This document shows, piece after piece, positions 11,401 to 26,400 of a DNA stretch of 64,000 nucleotides. The DNA lies in NCBI GenBank assembly GCA_944548615.1, contig OX155954.1, positions 911,335 to 975,334 on the forward strand, in the 5' to 3' direction. Positions within the stretch are counted from its first letter, which is position 1. Each line of letters begins with the position of its first letter. The notes beneath the pieces are model-generated. The model was given only the letters and a program-made list of their open reading frames with translations, was not told the DNA's origin and searched no databases. Origin of the DNA: Micropterix aruncella. Taxonomy: Eukaryota; Arthropoda; Insecta; Lepidoptera; Micropterigidae. The position numbers and the translations under genes are program-made.

Positions 11401-14400
11401 AATTTGGATCGTACCCATCCCGATTGAAAATTATTACCTTATAACCCTTACTAAAGTTTTAATTCCTGTTCAGCCAAATGATTTTAGGCCTATATTTACT
11501 CTATCTACTCTCTCAAGTGTTATGGAGCATATAGTACATTCCCAGCTATCAGAACACCTTTCTGGATTCAATTTGTTTAATCCTTGTCAGTCGGCTTTCC
11601 GTCCTGGCCATAGCATTATCTCTGCTCTTGTCAAAGTAACCGACGATGCACGCAGAGCTATGAACCAGAGACGAGCCATCCGCGCTATTTATAAATTGGG
11701 TGCTAGACAGTCGTTACGCGGAAAATTTAAAGAAATCAATATTTTGACACTTGCATCTCATTACATCTATGAAAACTTAATGTATGAGCATAAAAATAAA
11801 GAACTGTTTTTAAAAAACTCTGATAGGCATGGTGTCAATACTAGAAATAAAAATAAACTTGCTGACCATAAAAGTCGACTCTCCAAAACCACAAAATCAT
11901 TCAAAGGGCAATGTATACGCTTCTACAATAAAGTCCCAGTAAACATGCAAAATTTATCTGTGATACAATTTAAGTCATTTATTAAGAAGAAGCTGTACTT
12001 AAAGGGCTACTATAAAATAAATGATTATCTAGACGACAAAGACCCTTGGAAATAAAATGGTTACCTCGATGATTAATATCACGTTATATGTCACAATAAT
12101 TTGTTATAATGTCACAATATCTTAATTTTTTATCATTTATGTATGTTTGTATGCATTATTGACGTCAAAAAGTTACGATTTTGTACTATTTCGAATAAAA
12201 AACTTATGATTATGATTAGACAAGTCGTTTTGCTTGTTCTCTGAGATTGTAGCAGGGCCTCTCTGTCGACTTTGACTTGCTTGTTGCACGTTTACAACTC
12301 TAAACTGTACACAAACTGCTATTATTTATTGAACTCATATCTCAAAACCAAACTTATATCTCAATAAAAAATGTTGGAGACGGTTTTTTTTTGTAAAAAT
12401 TATAGACATAGCGAGATAAGTATCGAGTAAACACGGGTGATTAAAAATGGTGGTTAAAGTTCAGGTTGAACAATTATTTAATACGTGCTAAAATATGGGA
12501 CGTTTCACGCAAAACATATAAAGACAGAGTCTGCTGTCAAAGTCAGCTGCCAGTTTTCAAAATCAGATTGTTCAGTTTTCAAAATCAGATGATTCATTCT
12601 TAACCAAATCGAAAACTGAGCTCGATCCTCAGTAATAGCTTAGAGATTAATTCACTGAAAGCACTGAATTTTTCACGTCTCAAAATCCACTCTCAAACCC
12701 ACAAAGAACGTTTTTTTGTTGTTTTTCCGAAGGGTTTCTTTAGTCTAAGGATTTGTCTTATTTACAGTGCTTGTAGCAAAATCATGCAGCATTTGTTTTC
12801 ATGATAACTAATGGGATTTTGTAACAATCGTTATTTTCACGATTTTGTGACTTTATTTGTCTGTTTTTTTTTTGTATTATTTGCATTTGGAAATAAAACT
12901 TGTTATTATTATTATTATAGAGCCTCAACCATCCTCCGTTTCCTATTATTATCCAAAAATAAAAATAATAAACCCCCAGTTTTACTTCTGTATCGCATCT
13001 TAACTATCTCGCACTTGGTAAGAATTTTGTTGATGCTTATTCATTATGACGATGACAATTTGAAAATGGCATTTATTTTTTAAGATCAATTAAATGAAAG
13101 GACTTTAAATACAAGAAAATATCACGACAATTATTAATTTTGAATTATGTAGGTACAAGTGACTTTTTGAAAGATATTTTAATGTTACTGGTGATTTAGT
13201 TTTTTAAAATTTAAAATATGGAATATAAATATACATATTTCCTATTTCTATTTAATATGCGGATTTTTATATAATTTAATGATATTGATGAAATGTTTTT
13301 TTTTCTAAATTGTGTTTATTCCATGATCAATTATTATTTAATCCTGTTTTTTTCCATTTATGTCAATTCTATATCTTTTGTAAAACGTTATATTGTTTGA
13401 AAACTTTTAATGTTTATTATTAAAAACAATAGTATTCTTATTGATTATTATTGCTTTTGTTTAGTTTTTGTAGTTTCCTTTTATTATAATAATTCATAAT
13501 AATATTAGAAATCACAGTATATACCTATTATAGGTAAGCCAGCGCAACAACGATAGCAACTAATTCAATATTACACTCTTACCAAATAAATACAAATTGT
13601 AAATTTGTTACCAACCCAGGGAATTATGAGAAAAAAGTGTATCAACATAATTCAGACAGTAAATATATTTCTATTTCTAATTTGGTTTAAAAATGTGGTG
13701 ATATTACTAACCTCGTCCATGTTCTCCTTCAACAAGGGTGTGAAGTATCCACGTAGCTACAGCAGGACTAATCCACTCTCTAGCATGAAAACCGCCGTCC
13801 AGCCAAACTGCTGGTTTCATCTTGGACCGCAGCTTATGCTTCTTTTTCTGGTCTCCATTCTCCCGTACGACCTGGTGAGGATATGTCACCTGAAAAAAGA
13901 TACATTAATTTTGGATCATTTCATCTTTTTTTTATATGATGGCTAAATACCGCCCTTAGTATTTTTATTTTGTCTGCCCCCATGAGTGCTTTCTTCATCT
14001 ACCTTATGCCATGCATCTAAAATATTTATAATATGTATTGCCAAACTCTGAGGATTCGCCATTGTTGGAAACAGCATTTTCAATCTATTTTATGTCGATT
14101 TTAGAATAAAGTTGTAAACGCACTGGTAATTGTGTATTTTAATAGTCGAAAGGTACAGTCAGAAAAGATATAGAATAGCGGAAATGGCAACGACAGATTA
14201 AAAAAAAAATCTTTTAGGCAATGGCTTCAGGTCTGCTTTAGTGGGAAGATAAACTAATGAAAAATGTGATACAAATACAAATAGAGAAGACCATTACCGT
14301 ATCCAAAAGATAAACCCCTGGTTTAAAAACATGATACTCAAAGTGAAGGGTTCACAATTTAACACTAACGAAAGACTTATTTTCGAATGTGGCCTCCTGT

Positions 14401-17400
14401 GCCGAAGTTATCCATTACCGTTTCTCGCAGTTTGGCACAATAATTGTTAAGATAAAAGTGTGCTATAAAGTACTATAAACAATGATAGAGAAGCCCTCTA
14501 TTAAACAACTGCGCCTAGTCAATCGCTCTTCGCCACTGCTTCTGCACGACAACGTACGAAAATGCGAGTCGCACGACCATACGACCGAACGAGTCACGAG
14601 CTGGACGAGTTGCGCCTGAAGACCCTTTGTCACACACTGCATTTGCCAGACCTTGATCAACCAGACCTCAGGAATTTAGATATTTTTTTAAGATGGAAAA
14701 ATCAACTCCGAATAGGCAGCAAAAACACATTTAAAGCATTGATTTATTGCTGTCCTAGAGATTTTACAGCAGAGACATTAATAAATATTCATTGAGAATA
14801 TTGACTGCCTAAATATAATTGCGCTTGATATTTCGTTTAATCAAATTACATTTTGTTGGTCATGCAAAACTGTTGGTCTTACATTTTCTTTATATTGGGT
14901 CCTTACCTATTAGGTTGCTGTTCTATAAAGAAATTTGAGGACCAAAATGTTTGAAACATTGACCCCTAATATCTATGCAGAGTTGCTTAATTCCTTTGCT
15001 GTAAAACTTTGCGGTTTTTCCTGTGTTTATTCGTGCAAATTACATTACTTGAACATTTCCCGTTTACCTGCGCAACCCTGTACTTGTCATTATCGGAAAT
15101 ATTGAGAGCAAAAGAGCAATATAGTGACACCTAACAGTTAGGCGGTGTCGACTACAACGGGCAAACCCGTCCCCCCAGGCTGGTATAACGATATGTGATC
15201 GTTCTTGCAGCTGTGGGATGAGCTTAGAAGACTTTAGGACGGTACAAACCTACGTCCGGCAAAGCCACGAACCCGCCAGAGTACAACTCTAAAGATACTA
15301 GAAAGGTAACCCAGCGGGCGATCTCGCCCCCAGGCTATCAGTTTTGGCATGATATCTCCGTCCGGAATTAACCTTCAGAATAAATCCGTCCTCCTGACTG
15401 GTTGCGGGACCGAAGTCGCTCGCGCGGCCTCTACCTGTTGCATTACAGCGGTAATTCAATTTGAATTTATCGCAGACCTGGCCGTCCTGTGCCTGTAGTG
15501 TTACTCGGGATCGGGTTGCCTATAGGTCGTTTCAAGAGTGGCATGACAACAGGTCAACATCCAACCCCGCTGATTAGGAGCAATTATTCAGAGTGCGCAA
15601 CCGATTGGCGTCGCCGAACAGTAGCTAGCATTAGCGCGCCGGGTAGCAATCCCACAGGAAAAACCGATCCACCAGCCGTGAGGCCTGAGACGCGAGTCTT
15701 ACCCGGGGTAGCCTTCCACATTACATTACATAACATTTTCGTCGTGTCCAATTGACGTCTAAAGACCGCTCTTGGACGTGTCAAAATAATTGGGTTAGGT
15801 ATTAAGTTTCGTTACTACTCTTTACTGAACATACATAGGTAGTTAAGAATTAACTACTAGATTGTCAAACTATAAATATAAATAATCAAAATAGAAGCCT
15901 AATATTTGAAGTATGTAGTTAGCAATTCGAAAATATACGTAGTAAAATTATTCATTGTAATATTCAAATTGTCAGTAAAATGTTAAATAATCAAATTAAA
16001 TCTACGTTATGCATTTTAAACTAAAAATACAGATATAAGACCATATAAAATAATCAGACAATAAGGCTCTACTTTTTTAGGTAATTTAAATGGGCACAAT
16101 ATTTGAAAAATCATGGCCCTCAAATTCGGCCAGATTATAGAAAGGGTGGCCTATCAGCATTTCCTTGATGTTTTTTTTGAATTTTTTGTCCTCCAGCTGT
16201 TTAAATTTTGTAGGGAGTAGATTATAGAATTTAATGGTAAGGTACAAGTAGCTTTTCTGTACTTTTGCCAGTCGTATTCGGAGTACGCATAAAAGGGGTA
16301 TGATGCGAGTGAATGTCTGCATTAATTGATGTTTCTGCTAGGTGCTGTCTAGCATACATTAAACACTGGTATATGAACGCCGAATACATAGTCATTACCC
16401 TTGCCTTGCTGAAATATTCTTTGCATGAGGTCCTAGTCGTTACCTGATACATGCTGCGCAGTTCTCTCTTTTGATAAAGAAAGATTCTTTTACTACTACC
16501 ACACGAGAAGGCTTCTGAATAGGAGTTGGACCGATCCGAGATCAAAATGGATCTTATGGCCCAAGCTGCACGAAACCGCTAGCTACCTAACAAAATGGAA
16601 AGACCGAGTGAAAGTGTATGCCTTATCAAAATTCAACTCTGTAAACATATACATACCTAAGGCTTCAGCCAACCGCACCGCACTCTCAATCAACTAGCCA
16701 ACACAGTCTCGAAGCAACCATTGATAATTTTATAATTTGCGATAAAAGAGAATATTAGCATTTGAATACTATTTATGTCGCCACGAAGCTCGCATCGATA
16801 TGTGAAGAATGTAGATGAGCTGTATCTTTAGATTTGTCCCAGCATACTTAACGTGTTAATAGGTTAGTGCATAGAATAGCGGTTAGCTCGGACTTTATTG
16901 GGTATTGAGCTATGAAGCGTTTGCTGCCTTAATTATTTTTTAAAGACCGCGTCTAGTCGCTTCGTAGTGTACTTTTGAATAGAAGTTAATAGGAATTAGC
17001 GAAGCTACAAAGACAACAAAAGGCTATAGTATTTCTTTGGGAACAAGCCGTTACATTTGTGGACTTGCCGAACAGAAAGGGTATGATAGAGAGAACCACT
17101 TGAAGATGTTATAAAATATATTAATAGTCGATAGGTATGAGAACAGAGCACAAACACCGCAGAGCCTCAAGAGGAAATCTATATTATCAGTGCGTGTTGC
17201 AAGTGATGACATACGGCACTGAGACGCTGTCGTTAATTATTGGCCTCATACACAAGCTCAAAGTCGCGCAACGAGCCATGGAAAGGCTATGCTTGGAGTT
17301 TCGCTGCGTGTTAGGATCCGAAACGAGGAATTCCGCAGAAGAGCCGAGATCACTGACATAGATCGTAAACTTAGAAACTCGATATGGCAATGGGCAGGCC

Positions 17401-20400
17401 ATATAGGCCGCAGAACCGACAACTGGGAAAAAAGGTTCTCGAATGGCGACCACGAACCGGCGAGCGAGGTGTAGGACGCCCCCCCACAAGATGGACAATC
17501 ACTTAAATTCTCCATAATATATGCTGAGGGAAGTGTATTTCATGCTCTTTAAATAAAAGCAGACATGAGCGTCGAGCAGGTTAGCTGATAATCAGTCATA
17601 GTGCTCTTTTTACACGACTTCCCAACAAAAAAGGAGTATATTGTGTCCAGGGTTCATCTATGTATGTTTTCCGTTTATTTATTCCTTCATAACTTCTAAA
17701 CGTTTGAACCGATTTAGAAGTGTGTGGTATTGTTAGAATCGCTATGTTATCCCGAATGCCATAACTGTCCACATATCAATAAGTAATTGTCCAAATGTCA
17801 ATAAATTAACATAAATTTATCGTGTTTAGTGTCGAATCAAAGGTCTGATTTCCTGAAATATACATGTATATATATATGGATAAATACATAAACCAAGAAT
17901 ATTTCCTAAAAAAACCGTAATAAAAATAAATATAAATACAATAGTTCACTTTCTGTATCGGCAGTTGTGTGTGTTTTTTATTCTTTTTAATATATTTATT
18001 TGTATGTAGTATAAGTAATCGATTTTTATCTACAGCACTGCCCCAGAATCGAGACAGCTAACGGTTCCGGGCAGCTTTGGCCATATGACCTGCTCGTTTC
18101 CTTGGGTCGGCTCAACTCACGGTTCAACTCCTGTACGGTAGCTTCGTCGAAAAGGGATGCACCTGGAGAGGACTCTGTTCCCCTGTCACGGCTGTGTCGT
18201 GGACAGGTGGGATCGGATCCTTTGGGGGAAGACCTCGGAAGCTATTGGGCGGTTTGCGCATGGTGCGGCGTTAGCCGATCGACTGTGCACTCCGACAAAT
18301 AGCCGGAGGGTCTGCAAACGGTTTGAAACGTTTCCTAAGCAGCGGGGGTGGTTGTTGACATGTCGTCTTCCACCATCGAAATGACTGAGTTCATATCCGG
18401 GTAAAAGATGCCATGGTCCGCGGTAGATTCCAACTTAATCACCGCTGAATATACGGCAGGTAGAGGACCGTGCAAGCGACCTCAAACCTATAATCAGTCG
18501 GAGGCCGGAGAAATCCGGACATAATTAAAAGCAAGGTAAGGGTTGGTCTCTCGCGGGCTAGTTGGCGGAGCTAGATAGTGGTTTGTCATTGACTAAGTCT
18601 TCTGGGAGTTAATGGGCCCTTGCTGAGTTGGCCACGAAGACCAATTCTGTTCAGGGTTGGTCACACTCACGGGTCAACACCTATCCGACGGCCTCCACGC
18701 ATGAAGTGCGAGCCTGGGCAGGACTCTGGCCTTATGGGCAGTTTCCCCTGGGAATCAACCTTCTGGCGCTTCTGGACGGTCTGCGCACCGTGCGGCGTAA
18801 GCCAATCGACTGTGCACTCTGACGAACATTCATTCTTAGGCTACGCGGTGGCAGACGGGGGGAGAAACCCCGCCCACCACCCGGGCAGTTCTAACGACGT
18901 GAGTCGTTTTATCTGCCCGGGTGTCTTGCAACGACAACCTCACGCGTACCAGAGGGGTAGCGCGTGAGGGGTGGTCGAACGGAGACAGTGAAAGATTCAC
19001 CCAGTTTCTGCCCCCTCCGGCACCCCGTGAACCGTTTATTGTTGTATAGAAAAGTAAAACATTTCACTTATAACTAATTTACAAAGGTACATATGCATAA
19101 AAATTAATGCTAGTTACATAGTCTTACATACTAAAATGACATACAAATATTTGTCGGGGGAGTCTGGAAGCAGTACTGTTTCCTATAGAGCGGGGGTGGT
19201 TGCGGACCTTACGGCGACTGCTCTTGAAATGACCATCGGCCATCCGATCCTGGGTGAACACCCGGGCAAAGGACGCTGTGGTCCGCGATAAATTCGGTAA
19301 ACACCGTTTCACCGCTTCGTAGGGGAGAGGACCGAGCAAGCGACCTCGAACTCGTAACCAATCGAGAGACCGGAGTAATCTGGTCACAAATGGAAGTAAG
19401 GGCGCGAGTGTCGGCCCGCCTGGTAACATTCCTGGCTATCTCGCGGTTAAGGCGTTGGTCTCTTACGGGCTCGTAACGTAGCTAGACGGTGGATTGTTTT
19501 GTCCCCAAGTCTTCTGCGCTCACTTCCAGGGAGATAGAAAGACTAATCGTTAAAACTTCCTGAGGTGACGAACTCGCCCGCTGTAGTCGACAACCCAAGT
19601 TGTCTAAGTCTTCTACGCTCATCGCACGACCGAAAGAAGGATCACGTATCGTTGTACCAGCCTGGGGTGAAAGGTTCGCATGTTGTAGCCGACACCTCCC
19701 AACTGCTCGTCGGTGGAGCTTAGACAATCGACTGTCTTTGTCCGCCAAGTCTTCACGTTCACTCCATGTGAGATAGAATGACCTGATGTCGTTAAGACTC
19801 CCTGGGGTGATAGGTTCACCCGTCATCATTTAACGTACTAGTAATATTTTAAAATGTTACCTTGGCAACCATTAGTGGCATCCCTTCCGCCGACCTGCCG
19901 AGCGGAACCAGCTCCACAATCTCTGGGTATTTCAAAGAAATATACTCCATGTATCTGATGATGTCGGCGTATCTATGGTATCTTCTCCAGGTGAGTGGGT
20001 GGCCGCGAGACTGCTCCAGCTCTATTCTTTGGGTTTTAGAGAGGCGTGGGTTCTCGTACATTATCGCTTTCTGTAATTAAACATTTAAACATTTGTGAGC
20101 ATCAAAAAAACTTTCGTATTTGCTTTATTTATCTAGTACTTTTTACTTTCCACTTTTTACGGACCAGCAACCGGAAAGTATTGTGAACGCACATTTTTTT
20201 TTTAATTTCAGATGAAGACAAAAATATTTATTTTAGCCTTCCTGAGACGATTACTATTTCCAGAAGAAAGTCTCTCTGTGTGTGTCCGTCTGTGTTTATT
20301 CTTTCACGATAGCGCCCAAATACTTAATCAGATTGCGCTGAAATTTAACATTCAGGAATCATTTGGTGACGGCAAGAGTAGTAGCTGTGGTTGAAATCGG

Positions 20401-23400
20401 TCCACCAGGGGGCGTACTAGTCATATTGCAATCTCGAAATACTGGAGTTAGGGACTTGATAGGACATGGACTTTAAATATTTGGTACGCATATGCCGTGT
20501 TGGGCCGAAGTAAAATTGTGAAATTGCGGTTGGAATGTCCCATATATGTTCAAGCTACAGTAATAACATTTAATTTCCGCAACAACAACAAGGGTTGTCG
20601 ACTACAACGGGCGAGCCCGTCACCTCAGGAAGTTTTAACGATTGGTCTTCAATCTCCCTGGAGTGAGCGTAGAAGACTTGAGGACAAAACAGTCCACCAT
20701 CTAGCTACGTCACAAGCCCGTAAGAGGCCAACGCATTAACCGCGAGATAGCCAGGAATGTTACCTGGGGGCCGACACTCACGCCCTTACTTCCAATTGTG
20801 ATTGGTTACGAATTCGAGGTCGCTTGCGCGGTCCTTTCCCTTACGAAGCGGTGAAACGGTGTATACCGAATCTATCGCGGACCACAGCGTCCTATGCCCG
20901 GCTGTTCACCCAGGATCGGATGGCCGATGGTCATTTCAAGAGTAGTCGCCGTAAGGTCCGCAACTACCCCCGCTCTATAGGAAACAACTTGCGGTGTCAA
21001 CTACAACGGGCGAGCCCGTCACCACAGGGCGTTTTAACGATTTTTCGATCTGTCGCCCTGCAGTGAACGTAGAAGACTTTGGACAGAACAACCCAACGTC
21101 CAGCTGCGTCACAACCCGCAAGAGACCAACGCCTTTACCGCGAGATAGCCAGTAATGTTACCTGGCGGGCCGACACTCGCGCCCTTGCTTCCAATTGTGA
21201 CCAGATTTCTCCGGTCTCTCGATTGGTTCCGAGTTCGAGGTCGCTTGCGCGGTCCTCTCCCTTACGAAGCGGTGAAACGGTGTACGCCGAGTCTGTCGCG
21301 GACCAAGGCGTCCTTTGCCCGACTCTGAACCGGGATCGGATGGCCAATGGTCATTTCAAGAGCAGTCGCCGTAAGGTAGGCAACCACCCCCGCTCTATAG
21401 GAAACAATACAGTTCCCAGACTCCCCCGACTGTTAGTCGGAGAGCACAGTCGATTGGCTTGCGCCGCTCGGTGCGCAGACCGTCCAGGAGCGCAAGAGGT
21501 TTGATTCCCAGTGGAGACTGGTTGACCCAGTGTCCTACCCAGGTTCGCACCCCATGCGTGGAGGCCATCGGATGGGTGTTGACCCGTGAGTGTGACCAAC
21601 CCTGAACACATGGGTCATCGTGGCCACCTCATCATGGGCCCGTTAGCTCCCCTACAGTATACAAGCTACAGTAATAATATTTAATTTCCGCAATACATTT
21701 TAATCAAATATTAACGTCATCCATAACACCCTTAGTCGAGGAACGAACCGCGTTCCCCGAGGCGGTTGCAACGGAACACAACCGGAAACATCCGTAATTT
21801 TGGACTCTAATCAATTTTATTTATGAAATGATTATTCAGATGAAATCATGACCAAGTCGTTGAGATGTAATATAAATAAACATGCATGGAAAGACAAAAA
21901 AAATCGGTTGTGTCACCCCACAATTTTCCCGGAAAGTAACCAAGGACTTATGAGAGGATTTTGAGCGTGATGTTCATTCGGGATACTTCCTGGTTGGCCA
22001 GATTGAAAGGTATAGTCAGCGACGAGCTCGGATAGTGAGAATGACGTATTAAATACGTCAGATTTAATCGTTTACGCAAATATCCTGACTGGCGAAAATT
22101 CAATTTGATTTCTGCCCAACAAAGCACCTGTGTAACAAGTTTCAAGTCTATATGTCCAATATTTCGGGATTGAAGATTACTAGCCGCTTATTTAAAGATT
22201 CCAATCGCAAACGCACGACGCCGGTTTTTTAAATAGTTGATTCCCCCCATACATTTGTATGGCGGAATTTAAATATTATTAGTGCAGCTTGTATACGTTC
22301 ATTCACTGCTAACGTACGGCGCGGAGTAATAGGAGCGAGCAGCCGACAGGCAGAGGGCTTTTGTTATGCAGAAGCGTGCAGTCCGCACAATAGCGCGTGT
22401 GGCGCTTGATACGCCAGCTAGGCTTCTGTTTAGAGATCTCTGCATCATGACGCTGCCGTCCATTTGTATAATGGAAGTAGCGCTGTTCGTTTTTGAAGTG
22501 ATTGGTGTGCATCATCACCATCCAACAAGATCCCGTAGCATTCTACGTTCGGTAAGTCATGCATTATCCAAGTCGGAGAGGCTAGCCTATATCGCCGGCC
22601 CAGCGGTTTACAACAAACTCAGCGAGCACATTAGGCAGGCGCAATCTCTTGACGTGTTTAAGAGACGCCTTAAGAGATACCTTACAGATAAGGCGTTTCA
22701 CTCACTGGAGGAATATTACCTGAGTGAAGTCTAAAATGCTTTGGTGGCTAAAGTATTGAATGATCTCTTTGCATTTTGTCTTGTATTTCTTCTTTTTACA
22801 TTATTCTTGTGTTTTTTCCTTCATTTTGTTTTGTTTATTTTATCTTTTCTTTACGATTAAAAAAATGTTTGTTTACTTATATGTATGAACGTTTGCTAAT
22901 CTGTATCTGACTTGAGTACCAGTATACTAATAAAACGAGATATTCCAACCAAAATGTGATTTCGGCACAACAAATTGTGTAGGTACCAAGTAGGCATTTG
23001 TGTAAGTACAATATTTCGAGATTAATGTATGACATATGGTACGCCAGGGATGGCGGACCGATTTCAACCACAACCTTTTCAACTCTTGCTATGACCAAAT
23101 GATCATGTTAAATTTTAGCTCAATTGGATTAAGCATTTGGGCGCTATCGTGGTGGAATACACACAGACACACAGACAGACTTTCTTCTGGAAATAGTCTT
23201 TCCCTCCTCGTCGGTTAATGAGCCGGAAAAGTAAAGCGCTGGATAACAGTTTTGGTTAGACTTTGAATAGTCTAAAATAGTAATGCCGGAGATTTTATTC
23301 AATTTTCTGAAGATTCCGTGTATGTAAATTCATAAGGAACCATATTCTATAGCCATATTCCAATATGCTCCTTATCAATATTATGTATAGCAGATTTACC

Positions 23401-26400
23401 AATTTATTTTTACAATATCGGCAATTTCTTATAACCAAACCTAATAAGGCATTAGGTTTACAATAAGGTTTACTACGGTAAGAACGGAAGTCCAACCGCG
23501 TGTCATTTTTTAAATGCTGAAACTGCAATATACACTGAGACAATATCGATATGTTTTACCTGCAAGTCCCAAATGATGACGTCATAGTCCAAACCTTCAG
23601 AGTTCAGGTGGTCCTTGGTATCTGCGAGGAGATCTGGTGGTACTAGCAGATCAGCTGTCAGATTCAGGGCTGGCAGAGACCACCACATTACTCCTGAAAT
23701 AAACATATCCAGTATCAGTTTGATATATAAACATATTAAGTTTGTTTTGTGTGTTTATTATTTTTTGTTTTTAAATGCAATTTAATTTTATGAGCATTTT
23801 ACGAAAACTTTTAAATAATTTATTATAATATTAGAGCCCTCTCCACCCTAGTACGGGCATGTGCAAGTTGGGTGACAGAATCAAATAAGCATAAGGTTAA
23901 GGTTTTTCAATTCGGTTCCAGTTATTTTTGTTAAAAAAAACAATGTTTTATGGTAATTAATTCTTAAATAAAATAAAAAAATAAATCAAGAATTAAAAAA
24001 AAAAACCACTGTCTCCACTTCATTATCTTCACTCAACTGTCGAATCCTTTCGATCAAGTACCTACGTGCTTTTCACCCACGCATAGTAGGCATATTTGAT
24101 TTAAAAGGAGGAGCCGAACGGTTCCGTCTAGCTTGGGCCTGATGGCCGACTTTCTTCAATTCAATGCAATTTAGTTCTGCTCCAGTAGGTAAGCTTACCT
24201 ACACTTGGATGCGTCAATGCGTCAAAAATTTGAAGTAATGTAATTAATTAAGGATTGTTATATTTACTATCGTGATAGTTGTGACAATATAAATTAATTT
24301 TAGTAATTTATAATCGTTTTGAAAGTTAATAATAAGGAGAAATAATCTAATAATAACAATAAAATAAATGCTTTTCACCCACGCATAATAGGCATATTTG
24401 ATTTAAAAGGAGGAGCCGAAAGGTTCCGTCTAGCTTGGGCCTGATGGCCGACTTTCTTCAATTCAATGCAATTTAGTTCTGCTCCAGTAGGTAAGCTTAC
24501 CTACACTTGGATGCGTCAATGCGTCAAAAATTTGAAGTAATGTAATTAATTAAGGATTGTTATATTTACTATCGTGATAGTTGTGACAATATAAATTAAT
24601 TTTAGTAATTTATAATCGTTTTGAAAGTTAATAATAAGGAGAAATAATCTAATAATGAAAATTGCTGATCAAATATAGAGCACAGTGTCTGTAGCCATAA
24701 TTATAAAGGCAATAATATGATAGTCATGACAATAGGTAATCGTGTACCTACTAAAAATATAAAAATTTAAATTAAATGTCAAATCTAGCAATATAGCCGT
24801 GTCGCCGATCAAAATATAAATTACGCACTTTGGCAAAGTCAATTATCAGGATTTTTCTATTATTTTACATTGGGATGCTATTGGAATATGAATTCAGCAT
24901 TATCCCAATCTCTTAAGGCATATACTGGATTCTTGAATAATCTATTAAATAAGATTTTTTTGAATTGGTTCTCTCCAAGACTACTGATATGCGTTGGGAC
25001 CTTATTATAATAACACAGGCTTTGGTGAAGGAAACTGTTGCGGACCTTGATAAGCCGGTGCCAACTAAGATGTAGATCAAATTTATTTCTGGTATTGTGT
25101 TGATAATAAATTAATAGTTTTAAAAAAAACACTAAAAACCCCCATTATAATTGCACGTAAAAACCACATCATCAGACCTTGAAACCTAATCGTGGTGAAA
25201 GTTCATTCCAAGACTTTTCTAACAAGTCCAAACACAGCTATCATACAATGTTCCATCATGAAGTTCCAGTTCATATCTTCCGACTCCGTCATCAGATCAG
25301 CTCGACAGTACCATATTATTGTATTGTCATCAGAACTACATACAGCTGCCAATTTTCATGACGCTACGATCCTTGGAAGATGGTTAAATTAGTTACCTTA
25401 GATTCCATTACATAGTTAGTTACATACAGGCCGACCTAATAAAAGCGTGTTAAAAATCGTTATTCGCCGGGACCTCTATGCTTACGAGCGAACATAATAT
25501 TTTGGTGGATATAGCACGAGTACATCGTCATGATTCCCGTCTCGACTTTTAGTCGGCTTAAATAATGGTTCAGTCCAGTTCTCATCGGATAGCCTCCTCG
25601 AAGAAAGAACTACCTTAGAATTTCCCAGTAGCCTCTGTCTGTAGTTGTGTCCTGCAGTTTGTAGGCAGTAGGGATCTGCATTGCGCTGGCGGCTTCGGGT
25701 GGCTGCGCAAGCGAAATCGGCAAAATACCGGGCAGTGGAGATGTTTCCTAAGAAGGGGGTAAGTGCTGACATATTGGACTCAAAGCTTGAGATGCCGGAT
25801 CCAAACTGGCCATCGTGGCCAAGTTCCATGGAACCGTTCGAGTCCCATTATCTGGCTGAATAGTTTTTCAGGTGGAGTTAACCGATCATAGCCGATCATA
25901 GCCGAGTTAACCGATAATTGAATATATACAATAAAAAGACAAATAATATTAAAAGGCGTATTCACTGTAGATCTTCGGGAAACCGCCCGGGGACATAGTG
26001 GTTAGGTGGCCTGATCTTATATTGTAAAGTTCCGGGTTCGATTCCTGGCTGAGTCACCATTTTACGTTGGGATAAAATTAATGAAATTACCACGATGTAG
26101 TAGGGTTGGTTGTAAGAGATTGGCGTATGATAATAAGCCCGCCCATTGTGAAATTTTACAATAAAGATTACAAACAATAAAAATTTGAACAAACAAAACT
26201 CACTCTGCCATCTTCGAACTAGTCAATACTTCAGTTAATTCACAGTCAATACTTAAGTACTCTGTTCAGTGAGTAGATAGTTGAAGGACTATCAAGCAAT
26301 TGTATTCATTTCCACTTTTGTTCTAATTTGATTATATTTCAATCCCATTAAATAGTCTATAGAATACCGCTGTCCTTGAAAAAAATATGCTTTATGGTGG

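Noticed and set aside
14562..14795. Small plus-strand gene
   Set aside because: No recognised domain, no splice or transcription context, and a comparable frame exists on the other strand.
18102..21611. Many open frames of 60-140 codons in the GC-rich cluster
   Set aside because: High GC removes stop codons in several frames at once. No frame is conserved between copies, which differ by indels.
25978..26060. Functional tRNA gene
   Set aside because: A and B boxes are present but the acceptor stem and anticodon arm do not fold properly and a retroposon tail follows, so it is called a SINE.
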